Origin: CAIQJJ01 sp964606085
Lineage (GTDB): Bacteria > Chloroflexota > Anaerolineae > Anaerolineales > UBA4823
Assembly: GCA_964606085.1 (NCBI GenBank)
Contig: CAZSFD010000101.1
Coordinates: 1-15,743 of the forward strand
DNA: 15,743 nucleotides
Reading direction: 5' to 3'
A program made the position numbers and the translations under genes. Below are positions 7,183 to 15,743 of the stretch, one piece after another (the stretch's first letter is position 1; each line of letters begins with the position of its first letter). The notes below the pieces were generated by a model. The model did no database searches and was not told the origin of the DNA. It worked only from the letters and a program-made list of their open reading frames with translations.

Positions 7183-8559
7183 TTAGCGGCGAGATTTGAA
7201 CACCAGGCGGATCGGCGTTCCCAGGAAGCCATACGCCTGGCGTAAGCGGTTTTCGAGAAAGCGTTGGTAGGTGAAGTGTACCAGCCGGGCATCGTTGACG
7301 TAAATCAAGAAGGTAGGCGGATCGCTGCGAACTTGCGTGCCATAGAAAATTTTCAATTGGCGGCCGGCCTGGCCGGGGGCCATGTGTTTGGCCTGCGCTT
7401 CTTGTAAGACGATGTTGATTTGCGAGGTCGGCACACGCGCCAACCGCTCTTCCTGCACTTGCAGGGCCAACGGCAAAACCCGTTCGGCGCGCTGCCCGGT
7501 CTTGGCCGAAATGAACAGCACCGGCACATAATCCATGAAATTGAGCGCCTGGCGCACCGACTTTGTGTACTCATCCATCGTGTGGCTGTCTTTTTCGACC
7601 AAATCCCACTTATTGACGATCACCACGCAGCTTTTCCAGGCGTCCAACACATAACCGGCAATGTGCGCATCCTGCGCCGTCACGCCTTCGGTGGCGTCAA
7701 TCAACAGCAGGGCCACATCGGCGCGCTCAATCGCCTGCATCGAACGCAGCACGCTGTATTTTTCTACACCCGGTTCCACGCGTCCACGCTTGCGGATGCC
7801 AGCCGTATCTATGAGCGTGATCGGCACGCCTGAAAAGTCGAGGTGGGTGTCAATGGCATCCCGCGTGGTACCAGGAATGGGGCTGACGATGACGCGCTGC
7901 TCGCCAAACAGACAGTTCAACAGCGACGATTTACCCACGTTGGGCTTGCCCACGATGGCGATCTTGACCGACTCATCTTCTTTGGCGTCGGCGGTTTCGC
8001 CGAAAGTGGCGATCAGGGCATCCAGCAGGTCGCCGGTGTTGGTGCCATGAATGGCTGAAATGGCGTGCGGCTCACCCAGGCCCAGCTCATAAAACTCACT
8101 GGCTTGCAGGCGGCGTCCGGCGTTTTCGGCTTTGTTGACCACCAGCAGCACCGGCGGGGTGAGTTGGCCGTTTGCGCCTTTCTGCTGGTAGCGCCGCAGA
8201 ATTTGCGCCACCTCGCGGTCGGCAGGCGTCACGCCGTCGTTGGCATCGGTGACGAACAACACCGCATCGGCTTCCTGAATGGCGATCTCCGCTTGCAGAC
8301 GGATTTGCTCGATAAAATCAGCCGAACCCACCGAGAGCGGCTTTAGCTCCTTGCCAGGGCCAACCTGGGTGGGGTCAATGCCGCCGGTATCCACCACATC
8401 GAACACCTTGCCCGACCATTCGGCTTCGGCCATCAGGCGGTCACGGGTGGTGCCAGGCACATCATCTACTACGGCCAGGCGGTCTCCCACCAGGCGGTTG
8501 AACAGCGTACTTTTGCCCACGTTGGGGCGTCCGACTAAGGCAACAACAGGTTTAGGCAT
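7183..8559 (-). CDS. der: GTPase Der (EngA), 50S ribosome assembly
   Basis: A 458-residue protein with the tandem GTPase domains unique to Der. Domain 1 has GRPNVGKS (10-17), DTGG (57-60) and NKAE (142-145). Domain 2 has GKPNVGKS (204-211), DTAG (251-254) and NKWD (316-319). A C-terminal KH-like domain (about 370-458) includes PPTFLIYVND and FLENRLRQAYGFLGTPIRL. Der acts late in 50S subunit maturation. Domain 1 contains an extra loop of roughly 15-20 residues after DTGG (about 61-82, PTQVGPGKELKPLSVGSADF) compared with the usual short switch II. The ATG follows the ybbR stop by nine bases, with a weak GAGAG as ribosome-binding site, so translation is probably coupled. Confidence 0.97.
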   Translation of the reverse strand: MPKPVVALVGRPNVGKSTLFNRLVGDRLAVVDDVPGTTRDRLMAEAEWSGKVFDVVDTGGIDPTQVGPGKELKPLSVGSADFIEQIRLQAEIAIQEADAVLFVTDANDGVTPADREVAQILRRYQQKGANGQLTPPVLLVVNKAENAGRRLQASEFYELGLGEPHAISAIHGTNTGDLLDALIATFGETADAKEDESVKIAIVGKPNVGKSSLLNCLFGEQRVIVSPIPGTTRDAIDTHLDFSGVPITLIDTAGIRKRGRVEPGVEKYSVLRSMQAIERADVALLLIDATEGVTAQDAHIAGYVLDAWKSCVVIVNKWDLVEKDSHTMDEYTKSVRQALNFMDYVPVLFISAKTGQRAERVLPLALQVQEERLARVPTSQINIVLQEAQAKHMAPGQAGRQLKIFYGTQVRSDPPTFLIYVNDARLVHFTYQRFLENRLRQAYGFLGTPIRLVFKSRR

Positions 8560-8568
8560 GCAATTCTC

Positions 8569-9891
8569 TCAAGGTGTACGGGTAGGCGTAGGCGTGGGTG
8601 TACCCGTGCCATCGGGGGTAGCGGTAGGCGTGGGGGTTGGCGTGGGCGAGGGGGTGGGCGTGGGGGTGGGCAACAACGTGATCGTGATCGAAACATTTGC
8701 CGGCGTCAGCGACAATACGGCTACACGCTCAGGCAACGGCCCAATGGCCGGGATGATTGTGTAAACGCCGGGATCGTAACCGGTCAGGTCAATCACGGCG
8801 CGCACATCTGCCGGGATAATTTTGTTCAGCACCGGCACCGGCCCAGCCAATACCACGACCACATTTTGCGAGGTGAAATCCATTTGCATCTCAGATGGCA
8901 GGTTCACCACTTCAACAGGCAGTGAAAACGACAGCGAGCTTTCGATCACCGCGATGCTGGCCTGCACCAACACCTGTGAATCGCCTACCACCGAAATGCC
9001 ATCGGGCAGTTTCAACGCCAGCCAGGCTTCGAAATCATCTTGCAGGCCGGTTAAATCGAGCGGTTCGGTTTCGACATAGCCCGGTAGCTGGTTGACCTTT
9101 TGCGGGTCGGCAGAAAAAACGATCACGTTCGGCGGTGAAAGCAGAAGGCCGGTTAGCTTGTAGCCATCGGCTATCTGACCACTGGTTTCGACCTTGACGA
9201 CCACATTGCGATAGCCGCCGAGCAGATGAACGGGAACGCTGACAGAAACGGACGCCGGGCTGAGTGTGACCCCGCTGAGCGGGTTGCCATCGGCATTGTA
9301 GGCGGTGAGCTGCGGCGTGGCCTGCACGGCGCTGGTGGCATTCGCCAGATTGAGACGGGCGCGCACATCTACCACCTGCGAAACCAGCGATTGCGGCCCC
9401 GAAACGGTCACTTCGAGTGGGTCTAGCACGGCCTCATCAGCCGTGTAACCGGAGGCTGGTTTCCCTTCCAGGTTGAGGGTGATCGGCATCACCTGGGTTT
9501 GCAGCGTTTCGAGCGTGACCTGCACCTGTTCGGGTGTGATATTGAGCACCCGCGCCGGCCGACCATTGACAGCGACCTGCACATCCAGTGTATGCGTGCC
9601 GGCCTGCACCTGCGAAAGGTCCACCCACACCCGCAGCAGGGTGTCATCGCTGATCAGTCTCGTCCACACCGAACGCGGGGCTTCAATCTCCAAACGCACC
9701 TGCGTCTGCGATTTTTGCGTGATCAGCAAGTTGGGGTCGAGGCCCTCGAAACTGATAGCCATCGCCCGTGGGTGATCCTGCTTCAGATTGGGGTCCGCCG
9801 CAGTCACCGCCGTAACCCACACAACCACCGCCAACACAAAAGCAAACACAAGCAAACTGAGATTTTTCCCCAAATCACGCAAGAAAGCCAT
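8569..9891 (-). CDS. ybbR: YbbR/CdaR-family protein with Pro/Thr-rich tail
   Basis: A 440-residue protein with an N-terminal membrane anchor (about 10-30, SLLVFAFVLAVVVWVTAVT). Four YbbR-like beta repeats follow at roughly 40-128, 134-220, 226-316 and 322-406; each carries strands of the form NVxVxxxGP or PxxVxVS. It ends in a 33-residue tail (408-440) of almost pure Thr-Pro, interrupted by ATPDGTG. In Firmicutes, CdaR sits outside the membrane and modulates the diadenylate cyclase CdaA encoded just upstream. Here cdaA and ybbR are separated by a single base, and AGGAGG (9900-9905) lies eight bases before the ATG. The Thr-Pro tail is unusual for this family but common in surface proteins of Chloroflexota, where it may span or bind the cell wall. 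The role as cyclase regulator is by family and context. Confidence 0.92.
   Translation of the reverse strand: MAFLRDLGKNLSLLVFAFVLAVVVWVTAVTAADPNLKQDHPRAMAISFEGLDPNLLITQKSQTQVRLEIEAPRSVWTRLISDDTLLRVWVDLSQVQAGTHTLDVQVAVNGRPARVLNITPEQVQVTLETLQTQVMPITLNLEGKPASGYTADEAVLDPLEVTVSGPQSLVSQVVDVRARLNLANATSAVQATPQLTAYNADGNPLSGVTLSPASVSVSVPVHLLGGYRNVVVKVETSGQIADGYKLTGLLLSPPNVIVFSADPQKVNQLPGYVETEPLDLTGLQDDFEAWLALKLPDGISVVGDSQVLVQASIAVIESSLSFSLPVEVVNLPSEMQMDFTSQNVVVVLAGPVPVLNKIIPADVRAVIDLTGYDPGVYTIIPAIGPLPERVAVLSLTPANVSITITLLPTPTPTPSPTPTPTPTATPDGTGTPTPTPTRTP
8572..8669 (-). repeat. Degenerate 6-bp tandem repeat encoding the Thr-Pro tail of YbbR
   Basis: On the + strand the region is a run of GGCGTG/GGGGTG-like hexamers (about 16 units with a short break around ACCCGTGCCATCG). 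It corresponds to alternating Pro and Thr codons on the - strand. Such arrays can change length by replication slippage in steps of two residues without breaking the frame. Confidence 0.8.
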
Positions 9892-9892
9892 C

Positions 9893-10771
9893 TTATGCGC
9901 CTCCTTGCCGCCGCGTCAGCTGCGAAAACCAGCCCAATAGTCCCTGCCGGCGGCGTTCCGGCCAATAAAAGGCGCGCAGCACATTTTCGAGCCGTTCGGC
10001 ATCCAGGCGGCGGATCAGGCGGCCCTCATGGACAACCGTGATGGTACCGGTTTCTTCTGAGACCACCACCACCACCGCATCACTCACTTCCGAGATGCCC
10101 AGCCCGGCGCGATGGCGCAGCCCCATGCGGCGCTCTGCCGAACGCGTCAGCACGCCGCTCGCCGAGAGCGGCATCACACACGAGGCAGCCATCAAACGCG
10201 CCCCAACGATGAGCACGGCCCCATCGTGCAGTGGCGTGTTGGGGTAGAAAATTTGCAACAGCAATTCAGGCGAGACGCGCGCATTCAGGCGGACGCCGGT
10301 GCGGGTGTATTCGTCCAAATTGTCGTTGCGCTGCATCACGATCAACGCGCCGTGTTGTAATTGCGACAGGCGCACAACACCGTGGATGACAGCCGTGATG
10401 GTCGCTTCCATTTCGGGAGGCGTATTGGCATAGAAGATCGGCCCGGCGCGGCCCAGGCGTTCGAGGGCGCGGCGGATTTCGGGCGCAAACACCACCGGCA
10501 CGGCCACCACCAGCGCCGGCAGGGTGATATTGACCAGCCACGAAAAAGCAGGCAGCAGATCGAGCGTACTCATCAGGCCAATCAACACCAGTAGCAGCAG
10601 CACGCCACGCAGCAAAACCACCGCCTGGGTATCGCGCAGCAACAGCAGCAACACAAAAAAGACCATCGTCACCAGCGCCACATCCAGCAAACTCAGGGCG
10701 TTGAAACGCTCGAAAACGAAAATCAAATTATCTAGCAAATTGCGAATAAATTCCACGGCAGCGTTATCCAA
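9893..10771 (-). CDS. cdaA: Diadenylate cyclase CdaA (DacA)
   Basis: A 292-residue membrane cyclase making c-di-AMP from two ATP. It has three hydrophobic helices (about 30-46, 50-68 and 72-96) followed by a DAC (DisA_N) domain. The signature motifs are present: NTPLHDGAV (178-186; DGA at 183-185) and MGLRHRAGLGISE (216-228; RHR at 219-221). The cytosolic domain ends with SEETGTITVVHEG. The start is TTG at 10771, preceded by a weak AGG; a GTG five codons later is an alternative. It lies 105 bases after coaE and one base before ybbR. In Firmicutes the order is cdaA-cdaR-glmM; here der takes the place of glmM. Through c-di-AMP it should control potassium and osmolyte transporters and turgor. 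Confidence 0.96.
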   Translation of the reverse strand: MDNAAVEFIRNLLDNLIFVFERFNALSLLDVALVTMVFFVLLLLLRDTQAVVLLRGVLLLLVLIGLMSTLDLLPAFSWLVNITLPALVVAVPVVFAPEIRRALERLGRAGPIFYANTPPEMEATITAVIHGVVRLSQLQHGALIVMQRNDNLDEYTRTGVRLNARVSPELLLQIFYPNTPLHDGAVLIVGARLMAASCVMPLSASGVLTRSAERRMGLRHRAGLGISEVSDAVVVVVSEETGTITVVHEGRLIRRLDAERLENVLRAFYWPERRRQGLLGWFSQLTRRQGGA

Positions 10772-10780
10772 TGAACAACC

Positions 10781-10826
10781 TGGGAACGAGGCCCCAGCAT
10801 GATCGCCAGCAAAAGTCTCGTTCCCA
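10781..10826. repeat. 10-bp inverted repeat in the coaE-cdaA gap
   Basis: TGGGAACGAG (10781-10790) and CTCGTTCCCA (10817-10826) are perfectly complementary, with 26 bases between. The gap is 105 bases on the leftward transcript, just before the cdaA start. It could be a REP-like palindrome, an attenuator or a processing hairpin; no T-run follows on the - strand. The rest of the gap holds no clear promoter. Confidence 0.55.
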
Positions 10827-10876
10827 AAACCAACGCCCGCTGTGACGCTGAATCCCCCTCTGGAAACAACACGTCT

Positions 10877-12022
10877 CTACACTGGCCTCAAGACACGATC
10901 CTTGCGGAGCTGCTTGAACAGCATCGTGTGGCCTTCCGACATCGATTCCTGCGCCGCTTCTTGCCAGGCGCGCACGCCCAACGTCTGCACAGAGCGGTGT
11001 TCATAGCCCAGCGGGTTCCACACTTGCTGCTGGCTGGCAATTTGTGGCGACAGGAACAGCAACAGGGCTTCGCATTGTAAATCATTCGAGGCGCGTTCCA
11101 CTTCTTCCATCATCGCCTTCATGGCCTTATCCAGCGGGATGTTCCCCTCCACATACAGGTCATCGGTGCGGGCAACCAGGTTTTCAACCCGCCATCCCAC
11201 CAGACCCACCGCCTGGTTATTGCTTTTGAGCAACAAATAGGCTTTCTCGCCGAATGCTTCCATGATGTCATCGGCAGATACCTTGCGTTTGCCCTGGCTG
11301 AGGCGGGTGATCAGGCTGGCGATATCCTCGGCCTGGCGCGGGCGGGCGCGCTCGACAACGAATTGGCCCGCCGCTGGCGGCGCAACCGGAACCGCCACCG
11401 GCGCGGCGGCCTGTGGCTGGCCGGTTTGAAATTTATCCCAGGCAGCCTGAACCTGCTTCCAGGTATCGCCAAAGTTGCCATCGTTTTGGATGACCACCTG
11501 GGCGGCAGATAATTTTTCGGCCTGTGCTGGCTGCGCCTGAATGCGTTGACGGGCAGCAGCCTCAGGCATATTCCGCTTTTGCACCAGGCGGGCCAGTTGC
11601 ACTTCTGGCGAAGCATTCGCCACCCAAATGCTATCGCACCCCTGGCGCAAAGGCGATTCGAGCAGCTTAATCGCCTCGACAACAATCACACTTTGCGTCG
11701 AACGCTTGATCAGCACATCCACGGCCTGGCGCACCAGCGGATGGACGATAGCCTCTAGCTGGGCCAGGGCATCTGGATCATTGAAAACGACACGGCCCAA
11801 CTTAGCGCGGTCAATTTGCCCATCTTCACCCAAAATCCATTTACCGAAGTTATCCACCACCGGTTTGTAGCCGGGTGAATCTTTGGCAAGGACACGGTGC
11901 GTCAGCGCATCGGCATCAATCCCATAGGCCCCCAAATGCTCCAACATTTTGCGCACCACACTTTTTCCCGTGGCGATGTTTCCTGTTAATCCAATGACGT
12001 ATTTTCCGGGCCATCCGCTCAT
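10877..12022 (-). CDS. coaE: Dephospho-CoA kinase with C-terminal GNAT-like domain
   Basis: A 381-residue protein. Residues 1-200 are dephospho-CoA kinase, the ATP-dependent last step of CoA synthesis. Landmarks are P-loop GLTGNIATGKS (11-21), GIDADALTH (34-42), IVHPLVR (92-98) and LARLVQKRN (143-151). The usual DVPLLFE stretch reads VEAIKLLES (115-123). An Ala/Pro linker (about 204-218) leads to a second domain (about 221-381) that looks like a GNAT-type acetyltransferase: VERARPRQAEDI start, LLLKSNNQAVGLVGWRVE strands, and GYEHRSV near the end. The pyrophosphate-loop motif RxxGxG/A of active GNATs is not evident. Typical CoaE has about 200 residues. GGAGGT (12026-12031) ends three bases before the ATG, and a near-consensus promoter lies upstream; it heads the - strand cluster. 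Confidence 0.92.
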   Translation of the reverse strand: MSGWPGKYVIGLTGNIATGKSVVRKMLEHLGAYGIDADALTHRVLAKDSPGYKPVVDNFGKWILGEDGQIDRAKLGRVVFNDPDALAQLEAIVHPLVRQAVDVLIKRSTQSVIVVEAIKLLESPLRQGCDSIWVANASPEVQLARLVQKRNMPEAAARQRIQAQPAQAEKLSAAQVVIQNDGNFGDTWKQVQAAWDKFQTGQPQAAAPVAVPVAPPAAGQFVVERARPRQAEDIASLITRLSQGKRKVSADDIMEAFGEKAYLLLKSNNQAVGLVGWRVENLVARTDDLYVEGNIPLDKAMKAMMEEVERASNDLQCEALLLFLSPQIASQQQVWNPLGYEHRSVQTLGVRAWQEAAQESMSEGHTMLFKQLRKDRVLRPV

Positions 12023-12104
12023 GTTACCTCCAGCCTTGATCAGTGCTTGTGTGCTTTGAACGCGTGTGATGACGAATGAGGTTTATTTCAAAACAATCTA
12101 CACC

Positions 12105-12133
12105 ATTTTAGCCGGGGTAGGGGAGAATGTCAA
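12105..12133 (-). promoter_or_regulatory. Near-consensus promoter upstream of coaE
   Basis: On the - strand, perfect TTGACA (12128-12133) and TAAAAT (12105-12110) are separated by 17 bases. The predicted leader to the coaE ATG at 12022 is about 75 bases. It is probably the main promoter of the coaE-cdaA-ybbR-der-deoC cluster. Confidence 0.75.
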
Positions 12134-12231
12134 AGGTGGGATGATCTCGCGTGAGGGTATCGTGCATTATCTTCGCACACGGGCCGAACTGCGCATGTAA
12201 CGTTCCCCCAAACCCAGGCGGCGGAAGTTTT

Positions 12232-14484
<2,253 letters not shown>

Positions 14485-14538
14485 GATTGCCTTCCTTACA
14501 ACGAACCCAATGCTTTCCCCCTGGAAATGTCCCCGGCT

Positions 14539-15576
14539 TCAAACGCCAAATTCAATGCGCCAAATGGCGCGGTCATTGTGTTCGAAAAAGCCCAAACGCC
14601 CCCCATTGGCGGTAAACAATTCCGTCATCGGCGCAAGGCCGTGGTGGATGGGGGGAGCGCGTTTTTCTTGCGCGATGGACGGCAAATGGACACCCGCCGG
14701 GATCGAAAAATTCACCTGCACCCTGTTTTTTGCGCCGAGTGCCGAAACGGCTAACTCACCGCCGCCGGCCTCGCCCACCAGATCGATCAACGTCAGCACC
14801 ACGCTCAAAAAGGCCAGTTGCAGTTGACCTGATACGCCGCGAATGGGGGGGACATCGAGCGTAAGCTGGTCGCGCAGGCGCACTTTTTGGCGCATGGCTT
14901 CTTCCTGGGCGGTCTCGAAGGTATCGCGTAACAGATCGGGCAGGTGGATCAGGCTGATTTCATCGGTGGAGGGGCGGTAAAGCTGCCTCATCCGGCTGAC
15001 CAGGTTGGCCACGCGAGCCAGTTCGCTTTGCGTCAGGCGCACATATTCTTCCACATCTACCGGGCTGTGCGAATCTTCCAGGGCTAAGGTGAGCGCGCCG
15101 CGCATGGCCTGCAGCGGGTTGCTGATGCTGTGGACGATGCTGGCGGTGAGGCGGCCAATGGTGACGAGGCGCTCATTTTGCAACGCCCGCTGATGCAATT
15201 GTCCGCGTTCGGTGAGTAATTGGTGGTGCTGGCAGTGATGGCTCAGACGGATGTGCAGTTCGGCGGCATCCAGTGGCAGTGAGAAAACATCCACCGCACC
15301 GGCGGCGAAAGCCTGCGCACGCCCGGCGGCCTCAGCCAACACGATCAGCGCCACGCCTTCGGGGCAGAATGCCCGCACCTGCTGGCAACAGGCTGCTAAG
15401 TCCGTTTGGCCGCGGCTATCCACCAAGATGGCGAAAGGCAGGGGCGTGAGTGAGGGAAACAGCGCCCGAGCCTCTTGCGTGCTGGCGGTGACAACCATGG
15501 CTGGCGAACCGGGCAATGCGCCAAGTTGGGTGGCAATTTCATCTGGATTGGTGCTGATCAACAGAAGAAGGTACAT
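14539..15576 (-). CDS. Histidine-kinase-like protein with pseudo-receiver and degenerate ATPase domain
   Basis: A 345-residue protein with no membrane segment. Residues 1-115 have a receiver-like pattern: strand LLLLIST, Asp53 in ILVDSRG, VALIVLAEA and AGAVDVFSLPLDAAEL. It lacks the acidic pair, and the conserved Lys of the K-P motif is Leu100, so this is a pseudo-receiver. A helix (116-140) leads to a HisKA-like domain with IVHSISNPLQAMRG (147-160, candidate His149). The last ~100 residues have the layout of HATPase_c. However, the N-box reads LSVVLTLIDLVGEAG (no Asn), the G1 box reads SIPAGVHLP (no Asp-Gly-Pro-Gly), and the G2 box reads HHGLAPMTELFTANGG. ATP binding is therefore doubtful. 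It may serve as a scaffold or phospho-acceptor for the intact kinase encoded 54 bases downstream. Confidence 0.85.
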   Translation of the reverse strand: MYLLLLISTNPDEIATQLGALPGSPAMVVTASTQEARALFPSLTPLPFAILVDSRGQTDLAACCQQVRAFCPEGVALIVLAEAAGRAQAFAAGAVDVFSLPLDAAELHIRLSHHCQHHQLLTERGQLHQRALQNERLVTIGRLTASIVHSISNPLQAMRGALTLALEDSHSPVDVEEYVRLTQSELARVANLVSRMRQLYRPSTDEISLIHLPDLLRDTFETAQEEAMRQKVRLRDQLTLDVPPIRGVSGQLQLAFLSVVLTLIDLVGEAGGGELAVSALGAKNRVQVNFSIPAGVHLPSIAQEKRAPPIHHGLAPMTELFTANGGRLGFFEHNDRAIWRIEFGV

Positions 15577-15582
15577 GAAATG

Positions 15583-15591
15583 ATTGTATCA
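15583..15591 (-). promoter_or_regulatory. Candidate extended -10 element placed for a leaderless transcript
   Basis: On the - strand, TGATACAAT (extended -10: TG-n-TACAAT) ends six bases before the ATG at 15576, so a standard start point would fall on the A of the ATG. No Shine-Dalgarno sequence lies at normal distance before this ATG. The TTGACC at 15601-15606 is too close (12 bases) to act as a normal -35. Confidence 0.35.
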
Positions 15592-15667
15592 CTTCCCCCA
15601 GGTCAAGCTGTAGTTTTCACAACCCTTTTATGAGTGAACCTCCGTGGATGAGGGACGAAGGGATTAA

Positions 15668-15741
15668 AAGGCAAACAACGTTTTGGTGTAGTACATCTTG
15701 GCGTAAATTACTTACTGGTTAGGCTGCCAGTGGTTTGCCTT
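15668..15741. repeat. 9-bp inverted repeat at the right edge
   Basis: AAGGCAAAC (15668-15676) and GTTTGCCTT (15733-15741) are perfectly complementary, 56 bases apart, in a non-coding and more AT-rich stretch (15592-15743) with no recognisable gene. It could be chance, a terminator pair or the edge of a repeat continuing beyond the window. Confidence 0.25.
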
Positions 15742-15743
15742 GA

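Noticed and set aside
8574..8668. Short-period repeats that could suggest a CRISPR-like or regulatory array
   Set aside because: The period is 6 bp with no unique spacers, and it encodes the Thr-Pro tail in frame.
8279..8764. 161-codon + strand frame with a Val-Gly repeat
   Set aside because: The Val-Gly repeat is only the complement of the Thr-Pro codons of ybbR, and the rest is antisense to der.

Overview
The window looks like a chromosomal segment of a member of the Chloroflexota, most likely class Anaerolineae. This is inferred from protein style, not from a marker gene. The clues are a Pro/Thr-repeat tail on a secreted protein, a dephospho-CoA kinase with a long C-terminal extension, long perfect-stem hairpins between transcription units, and GC-rich coding DNA. 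No phage, transposase, CRISPR or toxin-antitoxin gene was recognised.

Left part (1-5669, mostly + strand). The 3' part of an HlyD-type membrane-fusion protein enters from the left and ends at a strong hairpin. A 3'-half tRNA remnant and an intact tRNA-Val(GAC) follow on the - strand, with a clean sigma70-type promoter for the tRNA. Next is a tight three-gene ABC-2 exporter operon (NatA-like ATPase plus two paralogous permeases, joined by stop/start overlaps), closed by a 23-bp perfect-stem terminator. A Tat-signal metallophosphoesterase, probably with its own promoter, completes this part.

Middle part (5704-12022, all - strand, read right to left). This is a housekeeping cluster starting from a near-consensus promoter (TTGACA-17-TAAAAT): coaE with an extra GNAT-like domain, diadenylate cyclase cdaA, the YbbR/CdaR partner with a Pro/Thr tail, the ribosome-assembly GTPase der, and deoC. 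The last frame is a striking chimera. About 34 residues of a KdpE-type response regulator run in frame into the C-terminal ~190 residues of an APC-superfamily transporter. Both parent families belong to potassium and osmotic physiology, which is also the classic output of the c-di-AMP made by CdaA. The chimera is therefore most simply read as the scar of a deletion through a K+ module, or as an assembly join.

Right part (12232-15576, - strand). Two sensor proteins are transcribed leftwards as a probable operon. The first is a small histidine-kinase-like protein with a degenerate receiver and a degenerate ATPase domain but an intact-looking H box. The second is a complete GAF-GAF-HisKA-HATPase-REC hybrid kinase whose stop codon lies in the loop of a strong hairpin. 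No output regulator is encoded beside them.

No single unmistakably new system is present. The best candidates for a second look are the KdpE/APC chimera, the degenerate-kinase plus hybrid-kinase pair, the CoaE-GNAT fusion, and the disrupted tRNA-Val 3' copy.
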